Positions 17,363 through 26,506 of a stretch of DNA of 64,000 bases are shown here, piece by piece. A program made the translations under genes and the position numbers. Positions within the stretch are counted from its first letter, which is position 1, and the number at the start of each line of letters is the position of its first letter. Source of the stretch: Lachnospiraceae bacterium (lineage in GTDB: Bacteria > Bacillota > Clostridia > Lachnospirales > Lachnospiraceae); contig JAAWEL010000083.1 in assembly GCA_022794255.1 (NCBI GenBank), forward strand, positions 1 through 64,000, given 5' to 3'. A model generated the notes under the pieces. The model ran no database searches and was not told the DNA's origin. It saw nothing but the letters and a program-made list of their open reading frames with translations.

Positions 17363-18469
17363 ATGAGCTATATAAACAAGTATTTGAGAAACTTCAAGCC
17401 TTATAGTGTGGCATCTCATAAAGTATGGACAGTTGATGCAGAAGATAGAAACTCTATTCTAAAACTGGATTGGAATGAGGCTACACTCGAACCTTCGCCA
17501 TTGGTTAAGGAAAGGCTATTCAAGTTATTGAATACAGATTTTCTCCATTTATACCCTGCGACATATAATGCAAAGCTTCACGAGCTGTTATCAAAGTATG
17601 TTGAGTTGCCAATGGATAATGTTCAGTATTTCGCTAGCTCAGATTCTCTTCATGAATACATATCAAAACTTTATATTACAGTTGGAGATCCTGCATTAAT
17701 CCTGTGGCCTAGTTATGATAACTTCAGACTTACAGCCCAAGTTGCTGGAGCCCATGTAATGTTTTTTGAGCTGAGTGATGATTTTACATTTGATAGTGAG
17801 GCTTTTGAAACAAAAATAGAAAGGAAGCAACCATCCCTGGTGTATATTTGTAACCCCAATAACCCTACCGGTTTATTGCTGGAAAAAGAATATATTCGAC
17901 ATCTTTTAGAAACGTTTGATACTACGATGTTCCTTATTGATGAAGCATATATTGAATTCGAACCAGATAAATCATGCAAAGATTTAGTTCTCCAATATGA
18001 GAATATTCTTATAACGCGAACAATGTCAAAGGCATTTGGGCTTGCAAATGTTCGCTTTGGATATTTGATTGCGTCTTCTGATAATATAAAGTATATCTCT
18101 AGCATTAGGAACCCAAAAAACATAACGACTTTTGCACAAGAGGCTGTTATAGGAGCTTTATCAGATGTGGAATATATGAGGAGATATGTTCAGAGAGTTA
18201 ATGAAGCGAGAGCGTATTTTATTAAGGAGATTAATGATAAGTATTCAGATAGGTTTGTTGCCCATACTGGTCATGGTAATTTTGTGATGATCGAATGCTG
18301 TGACAAACTTACAAAGTGTGAGATTATAGATTATTTAGAACGTAATAATGTTTTTGTCAGGAATATATGTCAAAGTGAAATTGTGCAAGATTGTGTACGC
18401 GTAACCATTGGTACTTTGGACCAGATGCAGTATGTAGCTGCTCTATTTGGAAAATACTATAACATGTAA
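17363..18469 (+). CDS. HisC/CobD-like PLP enzyme (aminotransferase or decarboxylase)
   Basis: 368 residues of fold-type-I aminotransferase: LDWNEATLEPSP (HisC-like N-terminus), YICNPNNPTGLLL, LIDEAYIEFEPD and the Schiff-base lysine K223 in TRTMSKAFGLANVRFGY. The family includes histidinol-phosphate aminotransferase and phospho-amino-acid decarboxylases (CobD, and the serine-phosphate decarboxylase of the C. jejuni capsule locus). No histidine gene is near, so a glycan role is more likely. The ATG at 17363 is used; a TTG at 17357, spaced better from AAGGGG, overlaps the previous stop and would add two residues. Confidence 0.8.
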   Translation: MSYINKYLRNFKPYSVASHKVWTVDAEDRNSILKLDWNEATLEPSPLVKERLFKLLNTDFLHLYPATYNAKLHELLSKYVELPMDNVQYFASSDSLHEYISKLYITVGDPALILWPSYDNFRLTAQVAGAHVMFFELSDDFTFDSEAFETKIERKQPSLVYICNPNNPTGLLLEKEYIRHLLETFDTTMFLIDEAYIEFEPDKSCKDLVLQYENILITRTMSKAFGLANVRFGYLIASSDNIKYISSIRNPKNITTFAQEAVIGALSDVEYMRRYVQRVNEARAYFIKEINDKYSDRFVAHTGHGNFVMIECCDKLTKCEIIDYLERNNVFVRNICQSEIVQDCVRVTIGTLDQMQYVAALFGKYYNM

Positions 18470-18471
18470 TA

Positions 18472-18494
18472 CATTGTCTTATTGTGAGACAATG
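18472..18494 (+). terminator. Hairpin after the PLP-enzyme gene
   Basis: CATTGTCT (18472-18479) and AGACAATG (18487-18494) form a perfect 8-bp stem with a 7-base loop, followed by a mixed A/T stretch rather than a clean T-run. It may be a weak or partial terminator inside the operon. Confidence 0.35.
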
Positions 18495-18587
18495 ATTATT
18501 ATTTTATGTATTTGGAAGGAAACAAATAGACGTATAAAGTATTATTCAACGAATCATTCGGATAAAAAAGAATCGAGATGACAACAT

Positions 18588-19700
18588 ATGCTTAAAATCA
18601 AAAGGAAGCTAATAAAAATATACATTCGCATGTATCAGTTGCTTCACCCTATAGAAAAACAAGTTACATTTGATAGTTTTAATGGTATGCAATATTCAGA
18701 TAATCCAAGAGCGATATCTGAGAAATTACATGAACTGGATCCAAATTATAAGATTGTCTGGCTCATGAGGGAATTCGATAGTAAAAATGTAGAAGTGCCT
18801 CAATATGTTAGGATTGTCAATTATAATGGAAGAAATATGCTTCAGGAGATTTCAAAATCGAAAGCATATGTCACCAATTGTGAGTTGACATCTGAATTTG
18901 CAAAAAGGAAGGGGCAGATATTTATTCAAACCTGGCATGGAGATATTTGTTTCAAAAAAATGCTTTTAGAAGTCGATAGGAGCTTGCCAGTTTTTGACAA
19001 TAAATATACGGACTATTGCTTAAGCGGATCGGAATATGGAAAAAGGCGATATAAAACGGTTTTTGAATACAATGGAAGTATATTAAATGTTGGATCACCA
19101 AGGAATGACATTCTTTTCAAAAATGATGCCGCAGAGATTCTTAGGGTAAAAGAGAAATTAGGTATAGATGGCAATGCAATGGTATTACTTTTTGCCCCGA
19201 CATTTAGAGACAGCAATAAAGAAGGATTGAATATCGGATTTGACATTGAAAAGATCTTAAAATTACTTAAAAAGAAGACGGATAAAACATGGATTTGTCT
19301 TGTCCGTGCACATGTAGGTTCGACTATTCTAAAATCCCCCAACTGCATTGATGTTACATCCTACCCGGATATGGCAAGAATACTTTTAATTACAGATTAT
19401 TTAATATCGGATTATTCATCTTGCGCGACTGATTTTTTGATCAAAGATAAACCAGTTATATTATATCAATACGATATAGAAAAATATGAAAAAAAGGATA
19501 GGAAGCTTGATTTTGATTCTAAAGAAGCCGGATTTATTGTTGCAGATACAGAAAAAGAGCTGTATAGGATAGTGGAACATACGAGTCTTGATGCGTTCAA
19601 AGAGAGCAATCAACGGGTTCGGGACTACTTTCAGATGAATGAAACGGGGAAAGCTTCTGAAATTGTAGCCAAAATAATAATTAACGGGAGACCCAAATAA
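18588..19700 (+). CDS. TagF/TagB-like CDP-glycerol glycerophosphotransferase
   Basis: 370 residues with the family signatures FIQTWHGDICFKKM, TDYCLSGSEYGKRRY, LLFAPTFRDSN, LISDYSSCATDFLIKDKPVILYQYD. These GT-B proteins transfer glycerol- or ribitol-phosphate from CDP donors to teichoic acids and capsules. The length is about that of TagB, so a single-unit transferase is more likely than a long-chain polymerase. No separate tagD gene is seen, but the N-terminal domain of the 927-residue protein at 20.8 kb is a cytidylyltransferase that could provide the donor. A 118-base gap precedes it and the Shine-Dalgarno is weak. Confidence 0.87.
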   Translation: MLKIKRKLIKIYIRMYQLLHPIEKQVTFDSFNGMQYSDNPRAISEKLHELDPNYKIVWLMREFDSKNVEVPQYVRIVNYNGRNMLQEISKSKAYVTNCELTSEFAKRKGQIFIQTWHGDICFKKMLLEVDRSLPVFDNKYTDYCLSGSEYGKRRYKTVFEYNGSILNVGSPRNDILFKNDAAEILRVKEKLGIDGNAMVLLFAPTFRDSNKEGLNIGFDIEKILKLLKKKTDKTWICLVRAHVGSTILKSPNCIDVTSYPDMARILLITDYLISDYSSCATDFLIKDKPVILYQYDIEKYEKKDRKLDFDSKEAGFIVADTEKELYRIVEHTSLDAFKESNQRVRDYFQMNETGKASEIVAKIIINGRPK

Positions 19701-19701
19701 T

Positions 19702-20753
19702 ATGGAAAAGAATGTGGATGTGATAATCCAGCGGAGAGAAGAGTTATTACAAAGGCTCAATGATGAAATAAATTTTTATGGGGGGGGGTATGATGAATGG
19801 TGGAATGAATATGATGATTTCAGGAAATCCATTGGCTGCTATACAAAGTTGATATTTGGAAAAACCTACAAAATTTTTCCAACAATATTAAAGGATGGAA
19901 ATTTAATTGATCATCATATCATATCTTATCTAGCGCCTATGAGTTTTAAGGCGAGAGGATGGAATGGAATGTATCTTACCCCAGCGGAACATCTGAGCTT
20001 ATTTGCCAATTATTTTATTGAGAAAGGGATAAGATTCATTTATGTTCCGCTTCCAAATAAAGGTGTTATATATCCTTCTATTATTTCTAAAGTTGATTGC
20101 TATTCCAGCTACAACTCACCACAATGGAGAAAGTATATTCACTCTATACTGAATCAGTCCCCTGGCATTGAAATAGTTGATGGATTTGATGTTTTGAATC
20201 GCAATAAAGCTTCAAATAATGTTTTTGCAAAAGGACACCATATATCAAGTATTGGTGCAGACATTATTGCCAGTGAAGTAGCCGAATATCTTTTGAAAAG
20301 TACAAATGATATAAAGCCACAAATCGATTTATATAGAAAGATAGAATCGTATAAGTATTATGATTGGGATTATATTTCAAGGGACCATTTGTATACTGAG
20401 GAATTAGTGATTCATTATGACAAAAAAACGATAAACCATTCTATGCAACGGATTTTTGTAACACTAGTAAGATAGGAATCATTGGTGATTGCAACATACA
20501 GCATTATCAAACACATGCGGCAAGTCTTGTAACAAGTCTCAGTTATTATACAAATTATACTTTTGATGAGGTTGGAAGATACCTTCCATTTGATTGGGTG
20601 AACTCTATTACGACAGATATATTAAAGAGGCTGTGCGAAAAAGAAATTGTAATTTATATCGCTTTTGCATCAGCATCATTCGTAAGATCGAGACTTTTTA
20701 GTCGAAGAAGGTTAGGAAATCCTAACATGTGGAGTAGTATAAAGTTAGTTTAG
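19702..20753 (+). CDS. AlgX/AlgJ-like (SGNH) protein, G9-containing, frameshifted at A7
   Basis: The frame from 19702 passes in phase through G9 (19780-19788, coding Gly-Gly-Gly) and shows SGNH/AlgX-like features: GIRFIYVPLPNKGVIYPS and the His-containing KGHHISSIGADIIASEVAEYL. It stops at 20475. The C-terminal part (SKIGIIGDCNIQHYQTHAASL..., then EIVIYIAFASASFVRSRLF) continues in another frame to 20753. The shift falls at an A7 run (20422-20428), where eight A would give one protein of 350 residues. Family D-x-H and GDS triad positions read as GHH and GDC here. AlgX-like proteins O-acetylate polysaccharides outside the membrane, but no signal peptide or membrane helix is visible. Either the gene is truncated, or A7 is an assembly error. 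Confidence 0.6.
19780..19788 (+). repeat. G9 homopolymer tract in AlgX-like gene
   Basis: Nine G at 19780-19788 about 26 codons into the gene. At this length the frame is open across the run (ON state for this part), unlike the other four tracts. Confidence 0.9.
20422..20428 (+). repeat. A7 run at the frame break of the AlgX-like gene
   Basis: Seven A at 20422-20428 between HYDKK in one frame and NDKPFYATDF in another. One extra A would join them. It may be a second slippage site, a fixed mutation or a sequencing error. Confidence 0.6.
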
Positions 20754-20769
20754 TGAGGTAGGCTTATAA

Positions 20770-23553
20770 ATGAACATATCTTATTCTTTCGGCATGGTTG
20801 ATCTGATGCATTTTGGTCACATAACAGCTATAAGAAAAGCGTCTGTTGGATCTGACTTAAATATTTTTGGGCTTGTTAGTGATGAAGCATCTGATGCTTG
20901 GTTTGGGGCGCATGTTTCGAGTGAAGATGAACGATGTACCGTTCTTGAAAGTATTAAATATATTGATGAAGTTTGGCCTCAAACAACATTTGATCCTTTG
21001 GATAATTTGCGTGAAATTCACAAGAAATACCCCAATGCTGTGATTTCCTTATTTACTGGGAACGAGTGGGGGATAATAGCTGCAAAAAAATATGTGGAGT
21101 CAATAGGCGGCAGAGTTGTTAAACTTGATTATTATGACAAATTGTCACCACAAGCCATTCTTGATACGCTAAATAATAATAGAACAGAAAAAAAGCCTCT
21201 TAACAATAATTTAATTTCAACAAAGGCGAACACATTACAGTCCCTAAAGGATGTAATAACAAAAGCGTATATCGAGGATATTTTTGTAATTACAGTTGGT
21301 GAATTTAAAACAGAGGAAACCGAAGTATTAAGGAAAATATCGGGGTATTTTGAAAACGGCCGAATTGTTGTGAGAAGTTCATCTAAAAGAGAAGATGCTT
21401 TTGAAGAATCGAATGCTGGTCACTTTACATCAATTTTAAATGTTGATATACATGATTCAGAAGCAGTAAAACACGCAATTTCAACGGTAATCCTTTCCTA
21501 CGGTGAAGATGTGGAAGATGACGAGCAGGTGTTAATTCAAAGACAGACAGATCATGTTCTTTCTTCTGGTGTGGTTTTCACTCGCGACATACAAAGAAAT
21601 CGTCCCTATTATGTAATCAATTATGATGATAGTGGGAGGACCGATTCAGTAACTTCAGGCTCTGGCAGTACCTCGGCGTGGATGTCATATTCATTAACCA
21701 GAGAAAACATACCCGAAAAATGGCGTATGCTCATGGATGCGGTGTGGGAGATAGAGGATCTTTTAGCTGGTATACTTCTGGACATAGAATTTGCGATTAC
21801 CCCTGAATCCGTTGTTGTTTTTCAGGTACGTCCCCTGGCTGCTGCTTATAAATTCGGGAGAGTAAATAATGATCAAATTGTCGAGGAAGTAAAGTCGGAA
21901 GTGATCAAAAAATATCTGAAATGGAAGGATCTTGGGCTAACTTGCTTTTCTGATATGGCGTTTTGGAATCCTGCCGAGATAATAGGAGATAATCCGAAGA
22001 ATCTTGACTATTCATTATATCGTGAAATCATAACAAAATCTGCTTGGAATGTCGGCCTTGTTCCTATGGGTTACAGGCCGGTCTCAAAAGAACTTATGTT
22101 TCGCATTGGAAATAAACCATACATAAGCGTTGAAAGATCTTTTGAGGCATTGATGCCTGGAACAATATCAGATAAACTGGCTGTCAAGCTTCGGAAATAT
22201 TATGTTGATAATTTAAATAGAGACCTGTCTGCTCATGATAAGATAGAATTTGAGATTTCTCACAATTGTTTTGATTTCTCAATGCATAAACGTCTTGCAA
22301 ACCTTATGGCTGACAGGTTCTCAACAGAGGAAGTGCTTGAGCTTGAAATCGCTTTAAAGAATTTGACAGTAAAGAATATAAAATACTATAAAGATGTTTT
22401 GGAAGCGGACATTGCTGATTTAAGACAACTTGAAGGTGTTCGTCTTGATGTTCAGAACATAACAAAAGACAGCAATGATTATCGTTTAATATCTAAATCT
22501 ATTCATACTTTGCTTGATGCGGTTAATAAGTTCGGTACCCCTCAGTTCTCCCGCCATGCGCGATGTGCTTTTATTGCTAAATCGATATGCAAATCCCTTG
22601 TCACAGAAAAATACATAAATTCGGATCAATATAGTACATTTATGTCGAGTATTCATACGGTTGCAGTAGATTATGACAAGGACTATCATGCTGTTTTGGA
22701 AAGCAGGATGACTAAAGAGGAGTTCTGCTTTACTTATGGTCATCTCAGAGCTGGAACATACAACATAAGAAGTCCTCGATATGATCAAATGGATGAACTT
22801 TTTACGGAAAATGAAAAAAGTCCAAGAACGATTGATAATGGGATAATTGATTGTGATGAAATTATACAGAAGGCATTAGATAAAGCAATAATTGATGCTG
22901 GATTTGAAAATATTAGTGGTGAGGAAGTTCTTCATTTTATAAAGACGGCTACTGAGCAGAGAGAATATTTTAAGTTTATATTTACGAAGAGTTTGAGCTT
23001 TACTATAGAACTAATCAAACAAGTGGGAAGTATAGCAAAAATAGATATAAACGATTTGTCCTATCTTGAACTCCCGGAAATCTATGCTTCTGAGTATTAT
23101 TCAGATGTTGATCGCTTGCATGAATTTTGGTCACTTATCATAAATAAAAGACGTGAACTTTTCAAAATAAATGCAGAGATGATTCTTCCGGAGGTTATAA
23201 CATCAGAACAGGACTTTGGATACATTGAGAATATAGATTCGCGGCCGAATTATATTACTGAAGGTATAATAACGGGTGAAATAGTGGTTCTAAAGGACGA
23301 GACATTCCAATCGATTGATGGGAAGATAGTGGTTATAGAAAAAGCCGACCCAGGTTTTGACTGGATTTTTTCCAAGGGAATTGCAGGACTTATTACAAAA
23401 TATGGTGGTGCGGCATCACACATGGCAATCCGCTGTGCGGAGTTCAAAATTCCTGCAGCAATTGGAAGTGGAAACAAATTGTATGAGTATGCTGCAAAAT
23501 CCAAACAAATCATGATTGACTGTATGCACGAAAGAATTATAAGGATGGAGTAA
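20770..23553 (+). CDS. Cytidylyltransferase fused to L-glutamine kinase-like PEP-synthase protein
   Basis: 927 residues. Residues 1-140 are a small cytidylyltransferase domain with the HxGH signature (H14-F-G-H17 in MVDLMHFGHITAIRKAS), like CDP-glycerol or CDP-choline synthetases. Residues about 150-365 are the ATP-binding domain of the pyruvate-phosphate dikinase family (GRIVVRSSSKREDAFE; VLSSGVVFTRD; EFAITPESVVVFQVRPLA). Residues 827-925 are the swivelling phosphohistidine domain (KYGGAASHMAIRCAEF, H884). Removing the first ~150 residues leaves the size and order of C. jejuni Cj1418, the L-glutamine kinase that phosphorylates the amide nitrogen of glutamine. The next two genes match its partners. 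The start is ATG 20770, after GTGAGG. The added cytidylyltransferase is the unusual part. Confidence 0.82.
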   Translation: MNISYSFGMVDLMHFGHITAIRKASVGSDLNIFGLVSDEASDAWFGAHVSSEDERCTVLESIKYIDEVWPQTTFDPLDNLREIHKKYPNAVISLFTGNEWGIIAAKKYVESIGGRVVKLDYYDKLSPQAILDTLNNNRTEKKPLNNNLISTKANTLQSLKDVITKAYIEDIFVITVGEFKTEETEVLRKISGYFENGRIVVRSSSKREDAFEESNAGHFTSILNVDIHDSEAVKHAISTVILSYGEDVEDDEQVLIQRQTDHVLSSGVVFTRDIQRNRPYYVINYDDSGRTDSVTSGSGSTSAWMSYSLTRENIPEKWRMLMDAVWEIEDLLAGILLDIEFAITPESVVVFQVRPLAAAYKFGRVNNDQIVEEVKSEVIKKYLKWKDLGLTCFSDMAFWNPAEIIGDNPKNLDYSLYREIITKSAWNVGLVPMGYRPVSKELMFRIGNKPYISVERSFEALMPGTISDKLAVKLRKYYVDNLNRDLSAHDKIEFEISHNCFDFSMHKRLANLMADRFSTEEVLELEIALKNLTVKNIKYYKDVLEADIADLRQLEGVRLDVQNITKDSNDYRLISKSIHTLLDAVNKFGTPQFSRHARCAFIAKSICKSLVTEKYINSDQYSTFMSSIHTVAVDYDKDYHAVLESRMTKEEFCFTYGHLRAGTYNIRSPRYDQMDELFTENEKSPRTIDNGIIDCDEIIQKALDKAIIDAGFENISGEEVLHFIKTATEQREYFKFIFTKSLSFTIELIKQVGSIAKIDINDLSYLELPEIYASEYYSDVDRLHEFWSLIINKRRELFKINAEMILPEVITSEQDFGYIENIDSRPNYITEGIITGEIVVLKDETFQSIDGKIVVIEKADPGFDWIFSKGIAGLITKYGGAASHMAIRCAEFKIPAAIGSGNKLYEYAAKSKQIMIDCMHERIIRME

Positions 23554-23566
23554 TTGGGGACGAAAA

Positions 23567-24178
23567 GTGAAGACAATTATTTATACACAAAGAGTCGAAA
23601 CGATTGAATCATATGGTGAGAGAAGAGACTGCGCTGATCAGCGTATCGCTGAATTTATCCGGATATGTGGATATCTTCCAATACCTATACCGAATAATCC
23701 TAAACTTGTTAAGGACATAATGGACGTATTGAATCCTGATGGGATTATTCTTGTGGGAGGAAACAGTTTAGTAAAATATGGAGGAAACGCTCCTGAGAGA
23801 GATGAAACAGACAAGCGGTTAATAGAAATGTCTATAGATAAGCGTATTCCGCTCTATGGTTTCTGTCGAGGAATGCAGTCAATCCTTGACTATTTTGGCA
23901 ATGATTTGATTAGAGTTCCCAACCATGTTGCGGTAAGGCATGCTGTTTTCGGAGAAGAAGAAACAACTTTAGTGAATAGTTATCATAATGAAGCTTGCGT
24001 TGAACTTAAGAGTAATGAAATAAAATGCGTGATGCGTGGGGAAGATGGTGTGATAGAGAAAATTAAGCACAAATCTTTACCTGTCGTTGGTACAATGTGG
24101 CATCCGGAACGAGAAAACCCCTTCCGTGAAGGCGACATATTATTTATAAAGAAATTTATGGGAGATATAGAAGAATGA
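23567..24178 (+). CDS. Class-I glutamine-amidotransferase-like hydrolase (gamma-glutamyl-CDP-amidate hydrolase candidate)
   Basis: 203 residues. It has the nucleophile C100 in LYGFCRGMQSILDYFG and the partner H179/E181 in VGTMWHPERENPF, so the Cys-His-Glu triad is complete. The family (peptidase C26-like) cleaves gamma-glutamyl bonds. In C. jejuni the homologous Cj1417 releases CDP-phosphoramidate from gamma-glutamyl-CDP-amidate, and here the gene is placed between kinase and cytidylyltransferase just as expected. It starts at GTG 23567 six bases after GGGGA, and overlaps the next gene by ATGA. A general gamma-glutamyl-GABA hydrolase is the less contextual alternative. Confidence 0.82.
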   Translation: MKTIIYTQRVETIESYGERRDCADQRIAEFIRICGYLPIPIPNNPKLVKDIMDVLNPDGIILVGGNSLVKYGGNAPERDETDKRLIEMSIDKRIPLYGFCRGMQSILDYFGNDLIRVPNHVAVRHAVFGEEETTLVNSYHNEACVELKSNEIKCVMRGEDGVIEKIKHKSLPVVGTMWHPERENPFREGDILFIKKFMGDIEE

Positions 24179-24978
24179 AAGGAATTATCTTAGCTGCTGG
24201 TTCAGGTACAAGGTTAAAAAAATACACGGAGAATCTTCCTAAAGGGATGCTTTCTTTTATGGGGAAAACTATCATTGAAAGGCAAATTGCAGTTTATCGC
24301 TCTTGTGGAATCCAAGATATTATTATTGTTCGAGGTTTTGCGGCTGAAAAGATAGACTATGAAGGTGTGAAATACTACACAAACGAACAATATGCTTCTA
24401 CAAATATGGTAGAGTCTTTAATGGAGGCTAAAAAGGAATTTACGGATGATATTATTGTAAGTTATTCAGACGTACTTTTTGAGCCGGAGATGCTTAGGAG
24501 GATGATGGCTTCAAAGGCGGATTTTGCTTGTGCGGTCGATGACAATTGGAAAGTATATTGGATGAAGCGGTATGGAAAGATCAATTTTGATACTGAGAGT
24601 TTAACGATTGATAAGAGCGATAATATTACAGAGTTAGGGTTGGAAAATCCTCCAATTGAGAAAATAAGTGCAAGGTATATAGGACTCCTTAAGTTCTCCG
24701 TTAATGGGCTTAGATTTATTCAGGAAACAATGGAAGCAGCATATAAAAAGTTTGAAGAAAAACCATGGCAACAGTCAGGTAAGACTGTGAGAAAAGCATA
24801 TATGACAGATCTTTTAAATGCAATCATTGAGTCTGGACGAGAAGTCAAGGCAGTTCATTTTAACAATGGGTGGATAGAGTTTGATACCAATGAAGATTAC
24901 GAGAATGCGATTGAATGGGTTAAGGATAAAACTATTTCAGAGGTTATAAAATGTTTAAAGAATGTCCGAAAGGTATAA
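24175..24978 (+). CDS. Nucleotidyltransferase (phosphoglutamine cytidylyltransferase candidate)
   Basis: 267 residues with the sugar-phosphate/choline-phosphate nucleotidyltransferase fold. It opens MKGIILAAGSGTRLKKYTENLPKGML; NEQYASTNMVESLMEA and IIVSYSDVLFEP carry the metal-binding Asp; the end has GWIEFDTNEDYENAIEWV. This matches LicC/Cj1416-type enzymes, which use CTP to activate phosphocholine or L-glutamine phosphate. With its two upstream neighbours the best assignment is CTP:phosphoglutamine cytidylyltransferase. A phosphocholine enzyme is possible but no choline kinase or transporter is next to it. Confidence 0.8.
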   Translation: MKGIILAAGSGTRLKKYTENLPKGMLSFMGKTIIERQIAVYRSCGIQDIIIVRGFAAEKIDYEGVKYYTNEQYASTNMVESLMEAKKEFTDDIIVSYSDVLFEPEMLRRMMASKADFACAVDDNWKVYWMKRYGKINFDTESLTIDKSDNITELGLENPPIEKISARYIGLLKFSVNGLRFIQETMEAAYKKFEEKPWQQSGKTVRKAYMTDLLNAIIESGREVKAVHFNNGWIEFDTNEDYENAIEWVKDKTISEVIKCLKNVRKV

Positions 24979-24983
24979 TACAA

Positions 24984-26461
24984 ATGAAACATAGAAAAAA
25001 AGTGTTTGATATTATCTTTTTGTTAAGCCTATTCTTCTTGTGCTACATATTTTTCACTAATATTCATCCGCTTACAATATATGATTCAGATGACTGGGCA
25101 CAATACTTCCGATACAGGAATGCAATTCCGATATGGGGATCTTTTAATCCGGTTAAGTTATTTCCTGAAACATTAATGCCATTATCTGCTGATATAGCGG
25201 GATATATACTATATCCTTTGCTTCATGATTTTATCTACTCTTTAACTTTGGTGACGGCATTTTGGCTATGCTTTTTCATCACTTGGTATATATATGAGAT
25301 ATATAGATTCATTGAATATTTAGGGGTTGATGGTTATGGCCGAATAATTGCTTTTTGTATATTTTTTCTGCATTTTGTATTATTTAAAATATCTGACAAA
25401 GGCTATATACCATATCTCTTTGGAGCACATAATGTATCATGTGTGTTTCACTATTCCATTCCCATGCTGCTTAATATGATTTTAGTGATAAGACTGGCTG
25501 TAGGGGGGGGGAATTGGGAAAAGGTGAATTAGCTAAAGGAGTTACGCTGCTATGCGTATATTTGGCTATTTTTTCGAATTTGTATTGTAGTATTATCCTT
25601 ATGTCATATGCAGCATCTAAGATAATAATTGGATATGTCAGAAAAACTCGTCCCAAATACTTTAAACTATATATAGGCATTTCTCTTTTGTATATTTGCT
25701 CTCTGATGTTTGAATGGAATGGAACACATAGAAGGGGGTTTGTTACCAGTGAAACCAGAATAGACTTATGGGGAAGTATAATATCATTATTCAGAATACT
25801 TAGCCGAATGAACGGAATCGCTTATATTCTGCTTATTATTTTATGTATAGGTATTGTAATATTCATAAAATATAGATCCGATTATTTTGAAACATATAAT
25901 ACACTGACAGAACTTGTTCTGGCATATGGGGGAGCATTGACCGCGTACATTATCTTGCAGGCCACAACTGGTTCTACCGGAGTTTGGTATGTCTCCAGAG
26001 TGGAAGTTTTACTGGGTATAGCATTTTATCCATTTTTGTTTTTGTGTTGTTCGCTATATGTCATATACAAAAAGATGGATTATCTTTTTCGGGTTATACC
26101 TATTCTAAGCTATATTCTTGTTGTCAATTGGGTATTGAAATTTGATTACTATATGCCATCAACCTGCGATTGTGTAAAGGAGTCATATGCCTATGAATTA
26201 GCTTCTTATGAATTGAGGGAATGTGAGAAAGCTGAACAAGGTGAAAAGATGCCTGTATATACAATATTGATTCCAATTCATGATACTTTTGAGTCAAGAG
26301 AAAATTGGCCGCATATGGGGTTTGGCGATTCTTTGTCCAAAGCAGCGTTTCGATATGGTTTTACGAAAACAAAAATACCAATCAATGTAAAACCAGATAT
26401 CAGCGTGAATGAGAAATATAATATACCATATAATTTCTACAATAGTGGTTTGGTGTATTAA
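24984..26461 (+). CDS. Phase-variable GT-C-like membrane glycosyltransferase, OFF at G9
   Basis: A polytopic membrane protein cut by G9 at 25503-25511. The first frame has five or six helices and a luminal IYDSDDWAQYFR motif after helix 1 (the acidic pair used by GT-C catalysis) and stops at 25532. The remaining 312 residues with about six more helices and a soluble tail run to 26461 in another frame. G10 (or G7) gives 492 (or 491) residues. ATG 24984 after GAAAGG is used. It lies just before gtrBA-like genes, so it probably adds a sugar from an undecaprenyl-phosphate carrier to the finished polymer (GtrC role, inference). Confidence 0.78.
25503..25511 (+). repeat. G9 homopolymer tract in GT-C-like gene 1
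   Basis: Nine G at 25503-25511 about 173 codons into the gene, at the end of a membrane helix (MILVIRLAV then Gly codons). The flanking frames differ by one base. Confidence 0.9.
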
Positions 26462-26506
26462 TAAGATTAAAATTCAATCTATTGAAAGGAGATGACACAC
26501 AATAAT

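Noticed and set aside
20476-20769. Apparent intergenic gap after the AlgX-like frame
   Set aside because: Reading another frame gives a continuous 94-codon C-terminal part joined at the A7 run, so it is not intergenic.
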